DNA of 64,000 nt from CAZBME01 sp964645835 (lineage in GTDB: Bacteria > Desulfobacterota > Syntrophia > Syntrophales > UBA8958), in NCBI GenBank assembly GCA_964645835.1, contig CAZYDG010000012.1:1-64000 (forward strand), in the 5' to 3' direction. Position 1 is the stretch's first letter; the number at the start of each line of letters is the position of its first letter. The translations under genes and the position numbers were made by a program. This document shows, piece after piece, positions 25,801-34,637 of the stretch. The notes below the pieces were generated by a model that made no database searches, was not told where the DNA came from, and saw nothing but the letters and a program-made list of their open reading frames with translations.

Positions 25801-26993
25801 GCAATATTGCCTATGGAATTGAGAATTACCGGGAAGCTTTTTTCCGGCCCGACCTGGTAAAGGTCGCCCTTTCCGGAGGGTCTCTGAAGGACTACAGAAA
25901 GCTGGCCGATGTGAAGCAGCCCCCGACCGTCAGCATCGGGGATACCCCGAAGAGCGTCAATACGGACCACTTGACGGTTAAATTGCACTTGACGGATAAT
26001 GGCGGCGGCATTGGCGATATCCGCCTGTATCTGAACGGCACCGCTGTTGCCATGGACAGCCGTGCGGTAACAATGGTAGCGAAGGAGGCGAAAGCGCCCG
26101 TCAAAGAATATATCTTACAGCTTTCCAACGGCAGAAATATCATCAAGGCCGTAGCCTTCAACAGCGACAATACCATGCAGAGCAACGAGGCAACGCGAGA
26201 AGTGACCGCTTCGTTTGCAGCCGGGGCAAAACCATCCCTTTCTGCCCTGGTCATCGGTATTAATGATTTTACAAATCCAAAGCTCCGGCTGAACTATCCT
26301 GTATCGGACGCGGAACTTTTTGCAACGACCCTTGAGAAAGCATCGGCAGGGCTTTTCGATAAGGTCAACATTCGAAAACTGACAACCAGGGAAGCCACCA
26401 CCAACCTGTCGATTATCCGGGAAATAAAGTCCTTCCAGTCTTTGCGTCCCGATGATCTTTTTGTTTTCTATATTGCCAGTCATGGCACGGTGGATGAGGG
26501 GGAATACTTTCTCATGACCTCCAATGTCGGCTCGTTACGTATGGAGAAGCTCAGAACCGATGCCATTTCCCAGAACATGCTCAAAGAATTGATCGCAAAT
26601 ATCCCGGCAACAAAGAAGCTCATCATTATCGATACGTGCAATGCGGGCGCCCTTGGCGAGGCTATTCAGGTAGCGATGCTGACAAGGGGTATGAGCGAGG
26701 ATACTGCTCTGAAAATATTGAGCCGCGCTGTGGGGTCAACCATTCTTTCGGCCTCCACATCAGTGCAGGAGGCATTGGAAGGCTACGATGGACATGGCCT
26801 GTTCACTTATATACTGGCCGAAGGATTGAAAGGCAAAGCGGATAAAGGAAAAACGGGATACATCAAAACGACCGATCTTGCCGATTATGTAGATAATGAG
26901 GTGCCGGTTCTGGCGGAGAAAGTGTTCAAACGGGCTCAATTTCCTACAATATCCATCAGCGGCCAGGCATTCCCCATCGGGAAAGTGCACTGA
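22824..26993 (+). CDS. Giant WD40-repeat protein with C-terminal caspase-like (C14) peptidase domain
   Basis: About 1389 residues from the preferred ATG at 22824 (GGGGG 7 bases upstream; MFIFNHLFRL then a hydrophobic signal/anchor). In-frame starts also exist at 22770 (TTG, inside a hairpin 22741-22770) and 22791. At least 14 WD40 units follow, ending in motifs such as IKLWE, VRLWDL, MKLWDI, VKIWDL and LTLWDL, enough for two beta-propellers. Then comes a WIVITPEGYYSAS linker found after such propellers, an Ig-like region (PPTVSIGDTP...), and a caspase p20 domain. The catalytic His is in FYIASHGT and the Cys in IIIDTCNAG, both intact. It is predicted to be exported or anchored outside the inner membrane. 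It may be a repeat-sensing protease in stress or conflict responses; the substrate is unknown. Confidence 0.92.
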   Translation: MFIFNHLFRLVVFSWIITVLSGSVVSAVAVETPEIFVQIGHQSTANAIEISPDNKFILSGSDDRSIKLWEGSTGRLIRTFKDNDYVKFVSFLPGGKSFFSLNYKGNVCIWDIQSGNKIKEFSLGDINISSLRSAVSFNGTTLWAIVGIKLYAADISTGTIIQSMAAPQSAPLSSHFGYSFGYRNVITADGRRMLSTVLQDPSESSIASKYKRLMFWDITTGSIISSFAGHEDLIEVMALSPDETLALSGSRDKTVRLWDLKKGKALATFTGHQKTVEAVAFSPNRKYALSGSQDNTMKLWDIDEGKEIRTFAHDFPVKFVRFSLDGLFALSSDHSGAVHIWDLKTGQEVKTLKSYATNTYAFALSKDGTGMLTGSNNGQIRLWDMATGKLKKTISAHSEVISAVNFTPNGKYALSSSWDKTLKLWDLNEGTLQKTFSGHRGQVYNTVISPDGSLILSSAQGGDVRLWDISRGKEVKIFKFPGTIHSIGFSDNGHYLLIAHDSEKSGHVVKVLTLNGKEVKRYDDVYLGSYANHGRYFLANKFKEPSGRETKLFDPGTTPEKQVYRRDRYNRKTLVDIADGNVLGRFGESGAFVYISISANNDTVLTRNYYDRDLCLWNVRTGEEMRRFPTKFGLLSPDSTKVITPAGKSVQTFDAATGHSLPAFKGSAAGNISAFAISVKGGYAMTGDDTGAIQFWNIDDGTLIKTIKAEAREAILAVTFSPDNRYAASLARFGAVKIWDLREGRKVSEFKTDFVPPYYDEMEAGEYVDYGQGILAFSPDSRYLASGTKLWEVASGRKTVDFQTPFGPGPWVTFSPDGHYLLSRNMIWDVSTGRRLKTFEHIKDARSIYSPDGNLVYAADVEGPLYVVDSDTGKLVRKFINFVAAGRFEVAPDKISLISAEYEFNDLTLWDLPSGKKRASIEVHQDISSVLLSPDAHKAIVNNWASVRQFNLTTGKEIAQFISFTDGEWIVITPEGYYSASTSADKYLNVRIGNIAYGIENYREAFFRPDLVKVALSGGSLKDYRKLADVKQPPTVSIGDTPKSVNTDHLTVKLHLTDNGGGIGDIRLYLNGTAVAMDSRAVTMVAKEAKAPVKEYILQLSNGRNIIKAVAFNSDNTMQSNEATREVTASFAAGAKPSLSALVIGINDFTNPKLRLNYPVSDAELFATTLEKASAGLFDKVNIRKLTTREATTNLSIIREIKSFQSLRPDDLFVFYIASHGTVDEGEYFLMTSNVGSLRMEKLRTDAISQNMLKELIANIPATKKLIIIDTCNAGALGEAIQVAMLTRGMSEDTALKILSRAVGSTILSASTSVQEALEGYDGHGLFTYILAEGLKGKADKGKTGYIKTTDLADYVDNEVPVLAEKVFKRAQFPTISISGQAFPIGKVH

Positions 26994-27034
26994 TACAGAG
27001 CGGCTTTCATCTGAACAAAAGGACCGCCTCAGTA

Positions 27035-28474
27035 TTACGGACGGGCTTTAACCTGTGGACCAGTAGGCTTCAAATTCTTACTCCCATTAATCTCCCAGCC
27101 GCCGCCCATGGCCTTGTAGATACTTACAAGAGCCTGAAACTGAATGCCCTGGGTTTGGGTATAGGATAGCTCGGCATTGAACAGGCTCCGTTCCGCATCG
27201 AGGACCTCCAGGTAGCTGCTGTAACCGTTTTCATAGCGAAGCGTCGCCAGATCCCGGTAATTCCGAAGAGCGGCCACCTGTTTTCCTTCGGCCTCCAGCT
27301 TTTCTCCCGATTTAAGCCGATCGGCCAAGGAATCTTCAACCTCACGAAAAGCCGTCTGGATCGCTTGCTGATACCGATATAGGGCCTGTTTCTGAATGGC
27401 TTCCGCCACCTGGACCTGTCCTTTGATTTTGCCTGCCGTAAATATGGGCATCGTGAGAGAACCGCCCCAACTCCAAACCTTGGCAGGACCTGTAAAGAGT
27501 GTAGACAATTCCGTACTGGCAGCGCCGAAATAGCCTGTCAATGAAATCGTCGGGAAATAAGCTGCCTTGGCCACACCGATCTGCGCATTGGCGGAGATCA
27601 GGTCTTGTTCGGACTGACGGATGTCCGGCCGCCGTTCCAGCAGATCGGATGGCAATCCTTCCGGAATAGCGGGCAAGACCAGGCCGGCCATGGTCCGGCC
27701 GCGCTTTATGGGGCCGGGGTTCCTGCCCAGCAAAAGGTTCATGGCGTTTTCCTGTTGGATGATAGCCTTCTCCAACTGGGGGATCAAGGCGCGAGCCTGT
27801 TCATATTCCGATTTCACCTGGTTCAGTTCCAATTCGGAAATCACGCCGCCTTCAAAACGGAGATTAAAGAGATTCAGGGACTCCTTACGGCTTTTTGTCG
27901 TCTGACGGGCGATACGGAGCTGCTCGTCAAGGTTCAGGAGATTGACATAGGCATACGCCACCGATGAGGTCAGGGTCAACATGACAGCGCGTCGGTTCTC
28001 TTCCTTGCTGAGGAGATCGGCCTTAGCCGCCTCCGTGGCACGTCTTAGTTTTCCCCACAGATCCAATTCCCAACTGGCGTTGAGGGTCCCTTGAAAATTA
28101 TAGTAGGTGGGAGAAATAGTCGAGGGGATGGGAGAATAACCCGTTTCCGTGATCCGTTGCCTGCCGGCGTCGATCTGGGCACCCACTTGCGGGAATTGGC
28201 CGGCTCTAGTCACACCATAGCGGCCCATATACTCTTCTATACGGGCCGTCGCAATCAGAAGATCCTTATTTTCGACCAAGGCCGCTGAGATAAGCTCATT
28301 GAGAACCGGATCGGCAAATTGATCCCACCAGGCGGCGTTGGCAGCTTTCAGGACCTCTCCTTCCTCAAAGCGCCACATTTTTGGAGAGGTAATCTCGGGA
28401 CGTTTATAATCTTTGCCGATAGTGCATCCCAAAACCATCACAAGCAGACATAAAACGGGAAGAAGTCGTTTCAT
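27035..28474 (-). CDS. Outer-membrane efflux lipoprotein (OprM/NodT family)
   Basis: About 479 residues. The start MKRLLPVLCL is chosen over an upstream in-frame codon because GGAAGG lies in front of it. A lipoprotein signal (LLVMVLGC, Cys near residue 17) is followed by the TolC-like fold with two repeated coiled-coil halves: the YKRPEITSPKMWRF opening, TLNASWELDLWGKLRRA, and the C-half LLERRPDIRQSEQDL and GSLTMPIF. It forms the outer-membrane channel for the pump encoded just upstream (the pump stop lies 1 base before this ATG, so translation is coupled). Substrates are unknown. Confidence 0.93.
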   Translation of the reverse strand: MKRLLPVLCLLVMVLGCTIGKDYKRPEITSPKMWRFEEGEVLKAANAAWWDQFADPVLNELISAALVENKDLLIATARIEEYMGRYGVTRAGQFPQVGAQIDAGRQRITETGYSPIPSTISPTYYNFQGTLNASWELDLWGKLRRATEAAKADLLSKEENRRAVMLTLTSSVAYAYVNLLNLDEQLRIARQTTKSRKESLNLFNLRFEGGVISELELNQVKSEYEQARALIPQLEKAIIQQENAMNLLLGRNPGPIKRGRTMAGLVLPAIPEGLPSDLLERRPDIRQSEQDLISANAQIGVAKAAYFPTISLTGYFGAASTELSTLFTGPAKVWSWGGSLTMPIFTAGKIKGQVQVAEAIQKQALYRYQQAIQTAFREVEDSLADRLKSGEKLEAEGKQVAALRNYRDLATLRYENGYSSYLEVLDAERSLFNAELSYTQTQGIQFQALVSIYKAMGGGWEINGSKNLKPTGPQVKARP

Positions 28475-28475
28475 T

Positions 28476-31400
28476 TCATTCACCCTTCCCCTCTGCCACA
28501 ACGGCTCCATCATCTTCCCGTTCAGTGCCGCCTCCCCTATTAGGTGTCTTGCGCGATAATTTACTGCTCATCAGCTCCAGGAGGTAAAAGAACAGGGGTA
28601 TGAAGAAAATTGCTATGAGCGTCGCCCCCAGCATACCGCCGATAACGCCCGTTCCGATGGAATGGCGACTGTTTGCAGAAGCTCCCGTCGCCACGGCCAG
28701 CGGGACACAACCCAGGACAAAGGCCAGTGAGGTCATCGCAATGGGACGGAGTCGCAGATGGGCAGCCTCAACGGCGGCATCGTAAATAGACAGCCCCTCT
28801 TTGTGCTTCATAACGGCAAATTCAAAGATCAGGATGGCATTTTTTGAGGCCAACGCAATCAGCGTAATCAGACCGATCTGAAAATAGACGTCATTCTCGA
28901 TGCCCCGGAGCTGAATCGCCGCCAAGGCGCCGAATACGGCAAAGGGCACGGCCATAATGACACCAAAGGGCAAAGACCATTTCTCGTATTGGGCGGCCAG
29001 GATAAGAAAGACCATGATCAAACCAAAGACAAAGACCATAAAAGATGTCCCGCCGGTTTTCTTTTCCTCAAAGGCCTGGCCACTCCATGCATAGGAATAA
29101 TCGGCCGGCAACACCTCATGGGCTATCTGCTCCATAGCTGCAATAGCCTGGCCGGAACTATGACCGACAGAGGGGTTGCCGATAATCTGGGCGGCGGGGA
29201 AACCGTTGAACCGGGTGACCAGATCGGGTCCCGTCGTATAACGGGTGGACACAACGGCCTTCAGGGGCACCATCTTACCGTCCCTGGAACGGACATAAAC
29301 CTGATCGATATCCGTAGGCCGGGACCGGTATTTAGGTTCAGCCTGGAGAATAACCTGCCACAAACGGCTCGATTTGTTGAATTGGCTTGCATAGGTCGAT
29401 CCGAAGAGTATCTGGAGGGTATCATAAACATCGTCAACAGGGATACCCAGATTCTCGGCCCGCTCGGCATCAACGTCCAGGCGTAGCTGCTGGGAGGCGG
29501 CGCGAAATGTGGAAGAAACACCGTGGAGAGCCGGATGCTTTGCCGCCTTGGCCAATACCTGGTGGACAACACCTTCAAGCTTGGCGGCATCCCCCTCACC
29601 CCGGCTCTGTACCCAGAATGCAAAACCGCCCGTACTTCCAAGACCGGGAATAGACGGAGGATTGATGGCTATAACGACGCCCTCCCGAATACCGGCCAAT
29701 TCCCTCATGGACTTCTCAATCAAGGCCGGAGCCTGGAGGATTTCACTCTTCCTCTCCTCGTAGTCTTTCAGGGACACAAAAAAGAGGCCCGCGTTGGCCT
29801 TTGTCTGGCCGTCGATCAAACTATAGCCGTCCACCTCCACCACATCCTGAACAGCGGGATATTTGGCAAAAATCTTCCCCGCCACGACATTCACCGCCTG
29901 CGTCCGATCGAGACTCGCCGCATCGGGGAGAAAACTGGCACCCAGGACATACCCCTGGTCCTCGGAAGGAACGAAGCTGGTTGGAATATGCCTGAATAGA
30001 AACACAACGCCAAGGAGCATGATGCCTACTACAACAAGGGCGACAACGCGATGGGAGATAAGACGTTTCACACCTTTTGTGTAGCCGTCCGTCAAGTCTC
30101 CAAAGCGGCGTTCAAACCATGAAAAAAAGCCGTGTTTTTCACCATGTTGCGGCTTGAGCAGAATGGCTGCCATAGCAGGCGAAAGGGTCAGGGCTACTAA
30201 ACCGGAGATGACAACGGAAATGGCAATAGTCACGGCAAACTGCTTATAGAGCTGGCCCGTCATTCCGCTGAGAAAGGCCACAGGAACAAACACGGCGCAC
30301 AAGACCAAGACAATGGCAATGACAGGTCCGGTCACCTCATCCATAGCCTTTTTGGCTGCTTCCTTCGGAGGCAGGCCGAACTGGGTCATGTTACGCTCGA
30401 CATTTTCAATGACCACGATGGCATCGTCCACGACGATGCCGATGGCCAGGATCATGCCAAACATGGTCAGCATGTTGATGGAAAAATTCAAGAGCAGCAT
30501 GCCGCTGAAGGTACCGATAATGGAGATGGGCACCGCCAGAATGGGAATAATGGTGGCCCGGACGCTTTGGAGGAAAATGAAAACCACAATGATGACAAGA
30601 AGGCAGGCTTCACAGAACGTAATGATAACCTCTTTGATTGACGCCCGGACAAATTTGGTCGAATCCATGGCAATCTTATAATCCACACCATCGGGGAACC
30701 CTTTCTTCAATTCCTTCAGGGTCTTCTGCACTTGAGTGGATACATCGATGGCATTGGCGCCGGCCTGTTGATAAACGGCAATGATGGTCGTCGGTTTACC
30801 GTTCATGCGGCTCCGTATGGAATAATCCTTGGAGCCGAGCTGAGCCCTTCCAACGTCTTTGAGACGTAAAATAGCAGCGCCGTCTTTTCCGGCCCGAAGG
30901 ATAATATTTTCAAATTCTCCGGGATTGAGCATCCGGCCCTTTGTCGTTACAGCAAAGGTCTGTTCGACCTTGCCGTCCGTTGGCGCCTGACCGATCTGCC
31001 CCACGGCAAACTGCTGGTTCTGCTTCTGCACGGCCTGAACGACGTCGTTGGCCGTAATCCCGAGCTGGGCCATCCGGTCGGGCTTCAACCAGATCCGCAT
31101 GGCATAATCGGGAAGGCCCAAAATGGCTGTCTGGCTGGCACCGGGAATCCGCTTCAGAGCATCCAGAATATAGAGGTTGGCATAATTGGCTACATAGGTA
31201 TCATCATAACGGCCATCCGGTGAATAGATACCGATAATCATGAGAAAGCTCGATGAGGTCTTCTTGATCTGAACACCCTGGCGTTGAACGGCGTCGGGCA
31301 ATTGGGGCAGAGCAAGATTTACGCGGTTTTGAATATCCACCTGGGCCAGATCGGGGTTTGTCCCGATCTCGAAGGAAATACTCATGGTCATGCTGCCCGT

Positions 31401-31655
31401 GTTCGAACAGGTCGAGGTCATGTAGAGCATGTTATCAGCGCCATTGACTTGGAGTTCGATAGGAGCGGCAATATTTTGCGAGACAACATCGGCGCTCGCC
31501 CCCGGATAGGTAGACTGGACCTGAATGACGGGGGGTGTGATTTCCGGATATTGCGCAATGGGGAGATTGGCCATTGCCACCAGCCCGGCAATGACGATGA
31601 CAATGGAGATAACCGCGGCGAAAATGGGGCGATCAATAAAGAAATGGGAAATCAT
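28476..31655 (-). CDS. RND multidrug efflux permease (AcrB/MexB, HAE1 family)
   Basis: 1059 residues with 12 membrane helices and two large periplasmic loops. The N-terminus MISHFFIDRPIFAAVISI, the GADNMLYMTS pore-domain motif, and the proton-relay helix IGIVVDDAIVVIENVERNM (Asp-Asp pair) are typical of HAE1 pumps, which export hydrophobic drugs, bile-salt-like compounds or solvents driven by protons. The length matches AcrB (1049). It is the middle gene of a three-gene operon with its adaptor upstream and outer-membrane channel downstream. No TetR-type repressor is adjacent, unlike many acrAB loci. Confidence 0.96.
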   Translation of the reverse strand: MISHFFIDRPIFAAVISIVIVIAGLVAMANLPIAQYPEITPPVIQVQSTYPGASADVVSQNIAAPIELQVNGADNMLYMTSTCSNTGSMTMSISFEIGTNPDLAQVDIQNRVNLALPQLPDAVQRQGVQIKKTSSSFLMIIGIYSPDGRYDDTYVANYANLYILDALKRIPGASQTAILGLPDYAMRIWLKPDRMAQLGITANDVVQAVQKQNQQFAVGQIGQAPTDGKVEQTFAVTTKGRMLNPGEFENIILRAGKDGAAILRLKDVGRAQLGSKDYSIRSRMNGKPTTIIAVYQQAGANAIDVSTQVQKTLKELKKGFPDGVDYKIAMDSTKFVRASIKEVIITFCEACLLVIIVVFIFLQSVRATIIPILAVPISIIGTFSGMLLLNFSINMLTMFGMILAIGIVVDDAIVVIENVERNMTQFGLPPKEAAKKAMDEVTGPVIAIVLVLCAVFVPVAFLSGMTGQLYKQFAVTIAISVVISGLVALTLSPAMAAILLKPQHGEKHGFFSWFERRFGDLTDGYTKGVKRLISHRVVALVVVGIMLLGVVFLFRHIPTSFVPSEDQGYVLGASFLPDAASLDRTQAVNVVAGKIFAKYPAVQDVVEVDGYSLIDGQTKANAGLFFVSLKDYEERKSEILQAPALIEKSMRELAGIREGVVIAINPPSIPGLGSTGGFAFWVQSRGEGDAAKLEGVVHQVLAKAAKHPALHGVSSTFRAASQQLRLDVDAERAENLGIPVDDVYDTLQILFGSTYASQFNKSSRLWQVILQAEPKYRSRPTDIDQVYVRSRDGKMVPLKAVVSTRYTTGPDLVTRFNGFPAAQIIGNPSVGHSSGQAIAAMEQIAHEVLPADYSYAWSGQAFEEKKTGGTSFMVFVFGLIMVFLILAAQYEKWSLPFGVIMAVPFAVFGALAAIQLRGIENDVYFQIGLITLIALASKNAILIFEFAVMKHKEGLSIYDAAVEAAHLRLRPIAMTSLAFVLGCVPLAVATGASANSRHSIGTGVIGGMLGATLIAIFFIPLFFYLLELMSSKLSRKTPNRGGGTEREDDGAVVAEGKGE

Positions 31656-31667
31656 GGGCGGCTCCTG

Positions 31668-32894
31668 TTACTTTTTAGGGGTCTGAGCTCCAGCAGGGGC
31701 GCCTTGGGGCGGCGAGCCCGGCGCCGCCACAGGCGTCGACTTGACAGGAATGCCTGGGGCCAGCTTCATGCCGCCATCGACAACGACGAGTTCGGAAGCC
31801 TTGAGCCCGTCGCTGATAAAGCAGGAATCGCCATACCAATCTCCGACTGTGACATTGCGGAACTCCGCCTGGTTGTTCTTATCCACAACCCAGACAAAGT
31901 GCCCCTTGGCGCCCTGCAGGACCGCCCGCCTGGGAATGGTAATGGCATTTGGACGAACAGCACCGTAAAGCCGGACCCGGACAAATTGCCCCGGCCGTAG
32001 GAGGTAGGGATAGGGATTGGCAAAGGTGCCACGGACAAGGAATGTTCCCGTTTCCTGACTGAAAGAAGGATCGGCAAAATTGAGACGCCCCTTTCTCGGG
32101 AAAACCGTCCCATCGGAAAGAACAAGCTCAACTGTAAAATCTTCGCCGGGAGGAAGTTTGATGGTCCCCTTTTTTGTTTCTTCTATCTGCTTCATACGCT
32201 CGTTTTCCGATACGCTGAAGTTAACCCAGATCGGATCAAGTTTGGCCACGTAAGTCAGAAGACTTTCAGGCCCCATGGATATGTAACTGCCCTCCTGCTT
32301 TTTCGCCTGGCCCGATGCGCCGCCGACGGGTGAGGTGATCGTAGTATAGCTCAGGTTGAGTTCGGCTTGGCGAACCTTCCCTTGGGCGGAAATAACTGCT
32401 GCCGCCGCCGATTTTTCATTGCCTATGGCATCGTCGAGGTCTTTTTTGCTGACAGCGTTTTTCGCCGCCAGAGGTTGTATCCTGGCCAGATTGGCCTTCG
32501 CCGTATCCCACCTTGCCTGCTGCTGGGCCAGTTCCCCTTTTGCTTCCTGAAGTGATGCCTCAAAGGGACGGCGGTCCATCTGGAACATAACCTGCCCTGC
32601 TTTTACCAGCGAGCCCTCTTCGTAGGTCCGCTTTTCAAGAAAGCCTTCAACACGAGCGCGTATCTCGACCTGATGGGAGCTTTGGGTTTGGCCGACGAAT
32701 TCAATCGAGACGGGAACATCTTGCGCCTGCGTCTTAACAACCGTCACATCCACGGCCATATGCTGTGCTTCCGGCTTCTTCTCAGACGTGCATGCCCACA
32801 GGATCATCATGAGCAGAAGTAATAAGACGGCTTGAATCATTAAAAAGAAAGGAAAGCCCCGCCGGGCATGACTCAGGGATAAAAATCTTTTCAT
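31668..32894 (-). CDS. RND adaptor (membrane fusion) lipoprotein, AcrA/MexA type
   Basis: About 408 residues from the ATG at 32894. An upstream in-frame TTG (32900) is better placed relative to GGAG, so two more residues are possible. A lipoprotein signal ends LLLLMMILWAC. The barrel-sandwich (lipoyl) halves flank a coiled-coil: VEIRARVEGFLEKRTYEEGS, then LQEAKGELAQQQARWDTAKANL, then SYTTITSPVGGASG. A C-terminal RPGQFVRVRLYG beta-barrel and a Pro/Ala-rich tail follow. It links the pump to the outer-membrane channel. It is the first gene of the operon. Confidence 0.95.
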   Translation of the reverse strand: MKRFLSLSHARRGFPFFLMIQAVLLLLLMMILWACTSEKKPEAQHMAVDVTVVKTQAQDVPVSIEFVGQTQSSHQVEIRARVEGFLEKRTYEEGSLVKAGQVMFQMDRRPFEASLQEAKGELAQQQARWDTAKANLARIQPLAAKNAVSKKDLDDAIGNEKSAAAAVISAQGKVRQAELNLSYTTITSPVGGASGQAKKQEGSYISMGPESLLTYVAKLDPIWVNFSVSENERMKQIEETKKGTIKLPPGEDFTVELVLSDGTVFPRKGRLNFADPSFSQETGTFLVRGTFANPYPYLLRPGQFVRVRLYGAVRPNAITIPRRAVLQGAKGHFVWVVDKNNQAEFRNVTVGDWYGDSCFISDGLKASELVVVDGGMKLAPGIPVKSTPVAAPGSPPQGAPAGAQTPKK

Positions 32895-33167
32895 AATCAA
32901 TTCCCACTCCGTTTTTTATGAAACTGTTGACATGGACTCTATCATCATAAACTTGAGGCATCGCAGGACGGACACACTGCCCCCTCCCCAAGAAGGTTGG
33001 CCTGACTTAAACCGCAATCTCGATTTAGGACTTGTTTTGAAACAGTGTTGCTTTGCGGGGGCAGTATATGAAACTTAGTCGATGACTGTCAACAAAATAC
33101 TGGAACATCGTCATGCCAAAGTAGAAATGTCCTCCTGGAAGAAAAAGCAGGGTTATCCACTTCCAAG

Positions 33168-33236
33168 GGCTTGCGGCATAACGCAACAGACACCGTCCTT
33201 ACGAAAGCGTGGGATGGATGCTTTTCAACAACCCGC
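33168..33236. repeat. Half copy of the dispersed palindromic repeat, with insert
   Basis: Reads on the minus strand GGGTTGTTGAAAAGCATCCATC, then an inserted CCCACGCTTTCGTAAGGACGG-type segment, then TGTTGCGTTATGCCGCAAGC. The same insert type is found in the half copy at 39214-39280. It lies in the 420-bp gap between the RND operon and the acyl-CoA dehydrogenase promoter. Confidence 0.7.
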
Positions 33237-33251
33237 AAAGACAAGAGTTCC

Positions 33252-33281
33252 TTGACATGTTATGCCCACGTCTCTTATACT
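33252..33281 (+). promoter_or_regulatory. Near-consensus promoter of the acyl-CoA dehydrogenase gene
   Basis: TTGACA (33252-33257), an 18-base spacer and TATACT (33276-33281), 42 bases before the GTG start. The same hexamers with the same spacing occur at 34530-34559. Confidence 0.8.
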
Positions 33282-33323
33282 CTCAAAAAAATCAAGAACG
33301 ATTTAAAATAATAAGAAAGTCAG

Positions 33324-34502
33324 GTGAGCATTATCGCGAAATATCAAGCACTGGATTATTTGCAGATTGATGATTTATTATCCGAAGAGGAGAAGATTTT
33401 ACGCAATTCGGTAAGAAAATTCGTAGATGAAAAGGCGCTCCCGCTTATCGACGAACATTATGAAGCGGGAACCTTTCCCGTTGAGCTTGGACCGGAGATG
33501 GGTAAACTAGGTCTTTTGGGGATGGATCTCGAAGGCTACGGTTGCGCCGGTGCAAGCAATGTTGAATACGGCCTTGCCTGCCAGGAGCTTGAACGCGGAG
33601 ACAGTGCCCTGCGCAGTTTTATGTCCGTGCAGACATCTTTATGCATGTTTCCCATTTACACATTCGGATCCGAAGAGCAGAAGCAGCGTTGGCTGCCACA
33701 AATGGCGACAGGAGAAAAGATCGGGTGTTTCGGCCTTACAGAGCCTGATTATGGCTCCGATGCGGCCAATATGAGGACTTCGGCAAAGCGCGACGGCAAA
33801 GACTGGATCATCAATGGCTCCAAAATGTGGATAACCAACGGCAGCGTGGCCGACATTGCGATCATCTGGGCGCGAACTGATGATGGTATCAATGGATTCC
33901 TGATCGAAAAAGGAACAAAAGGCTTTCAAACTGAATTGATAAAAAACAAGTTATCGCTGAGAGCCTCCGTTACATCGGGCTTGACCTTCGACAGTGTGCG
34001 CTTGCCGGAATCAAGCAGGCTTCCGCTTACGCGGGGTTTAAAAAGTCCCCTGATGTGTTTGAGCGAGGCACGTTATGGAATATCATGGGGGGCGATAGGT
34101 GTGGCAATGGATTGCTACGACCGGGCCTTGCGTTATGTCAAATCAAGGGTTCAATATTCGAACCCGATAGCTTCTTTTCAGATGACACAGGAAAAACTGG
34201 TAAAGATGGTTGTGGAAATTACAAAGATGCAACTTCTGTCTTTAAGAGTTGGGCGATTGAAGGATGAAGGCAAGTGCCGTTATGAACAGATATCGCTCGC
34301 GAAGATGAATAATGTCAGTGAGGCTTTGAAAATTGCCCGCACCGCCAGAAACATGCTCGGAGCCTACGGCATCAGTCTCGAATACGGCATTATGCGCCAT
34401 ATGTGTAATTTGGAGAGTGTTTATACATACGAAGGAACCCACGAGATACAAACCTTGATTCTCGGACGGGACATTACGGGCACCGGCGCCTTCGGTACCT
34501 GA
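33324..34502 (+). CDS. Acyl-CoA dehydrogenase, glutaryl-CoA dehydrogenase-like
   Basis: A 392-residue FAD enzyme with the standard three-part fold. FAD/substrate motifs CFGLTEPDYGSD and WITNGSVADIAIIWART are present, and the C-terminal YTYEGTHEIQTLILGRDITG carries the catalytic glutamate in the position used by glutaryl-CoA and short-chain dehydrogenases (EGTHEIQ). The length and the N-terminal segment DYLQIDDLLSEEEKILRNSVRKF resemble glutaryl-CoA dehydrogenase. It would oxidise an acyl-CoA to its enoyl-CoA and pass electrons to ETF; whether it also decarboxylates glutaconyl-CoA cannot be told. It starts with GTG. It is first in a small plus-strand group with the CMD-family gene and a cysteine hydrolase, although the second gene has its own promoter. 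Confidence 0.93.
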   Translation: MSIIAKYQALDYLQIDDLLSEEEKILRNSVRKFVDEKALPLIDEHYEAGTFPVELGPEMGKLGLLGMDLEGYGCAGASNVEYGLACQELERGDSALRSFMSVQTSLCMFPIYTFGSEEQKQRWLPQMATGEKIGCFGLTEPDYGSDAANMRTSAKRDGKDWIINGSKMWITNGSVADIAIIWARTDDGINGFLIEKGTKGFQTELIKNKLSLRASVTSGLTFDSVRLPESSRLPLTRGLKSPLMCLSEARYGISWGAIGVAMDCYDRALRYVKSRVQYSNPIASFQMTQEKLVKMVVEITKMQLLSLRVGRLKDEGKCRYEQISLAKMNNVSEALKIARTARNMLGAYGISLEYGIMRHMCNLESVYTYEGTHEIQTLILGRDITGTGAFGT

Positions 34503-34529
34503 AAGGCTTTTTTTCGGGCTTCTTTTTCA

Positions 34530-34559
34530 TTGACATACCGTTGGCGTTTTTCTTATACT
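34530..34559 (+). promoter_or_regulatory. Near-consensus promoter of the CMD-family gene
   Basis: TTGACA (34530-34535), 18-base spacer, TATACT (34554-34559), 78 bases before the next start codon. The T-rich stretch just upstream (34506-34528) may also end the acyl-CoA dehydrogenase transcript. Confidence 0.8.
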
Positions 34560-34637
34560 ATTTTTGTGGAAAAGTAACTTTTTATCTGTATCTGCACATA
34601 AAGTACTATAAATATATATTTCAAGGAGCAATAACTT

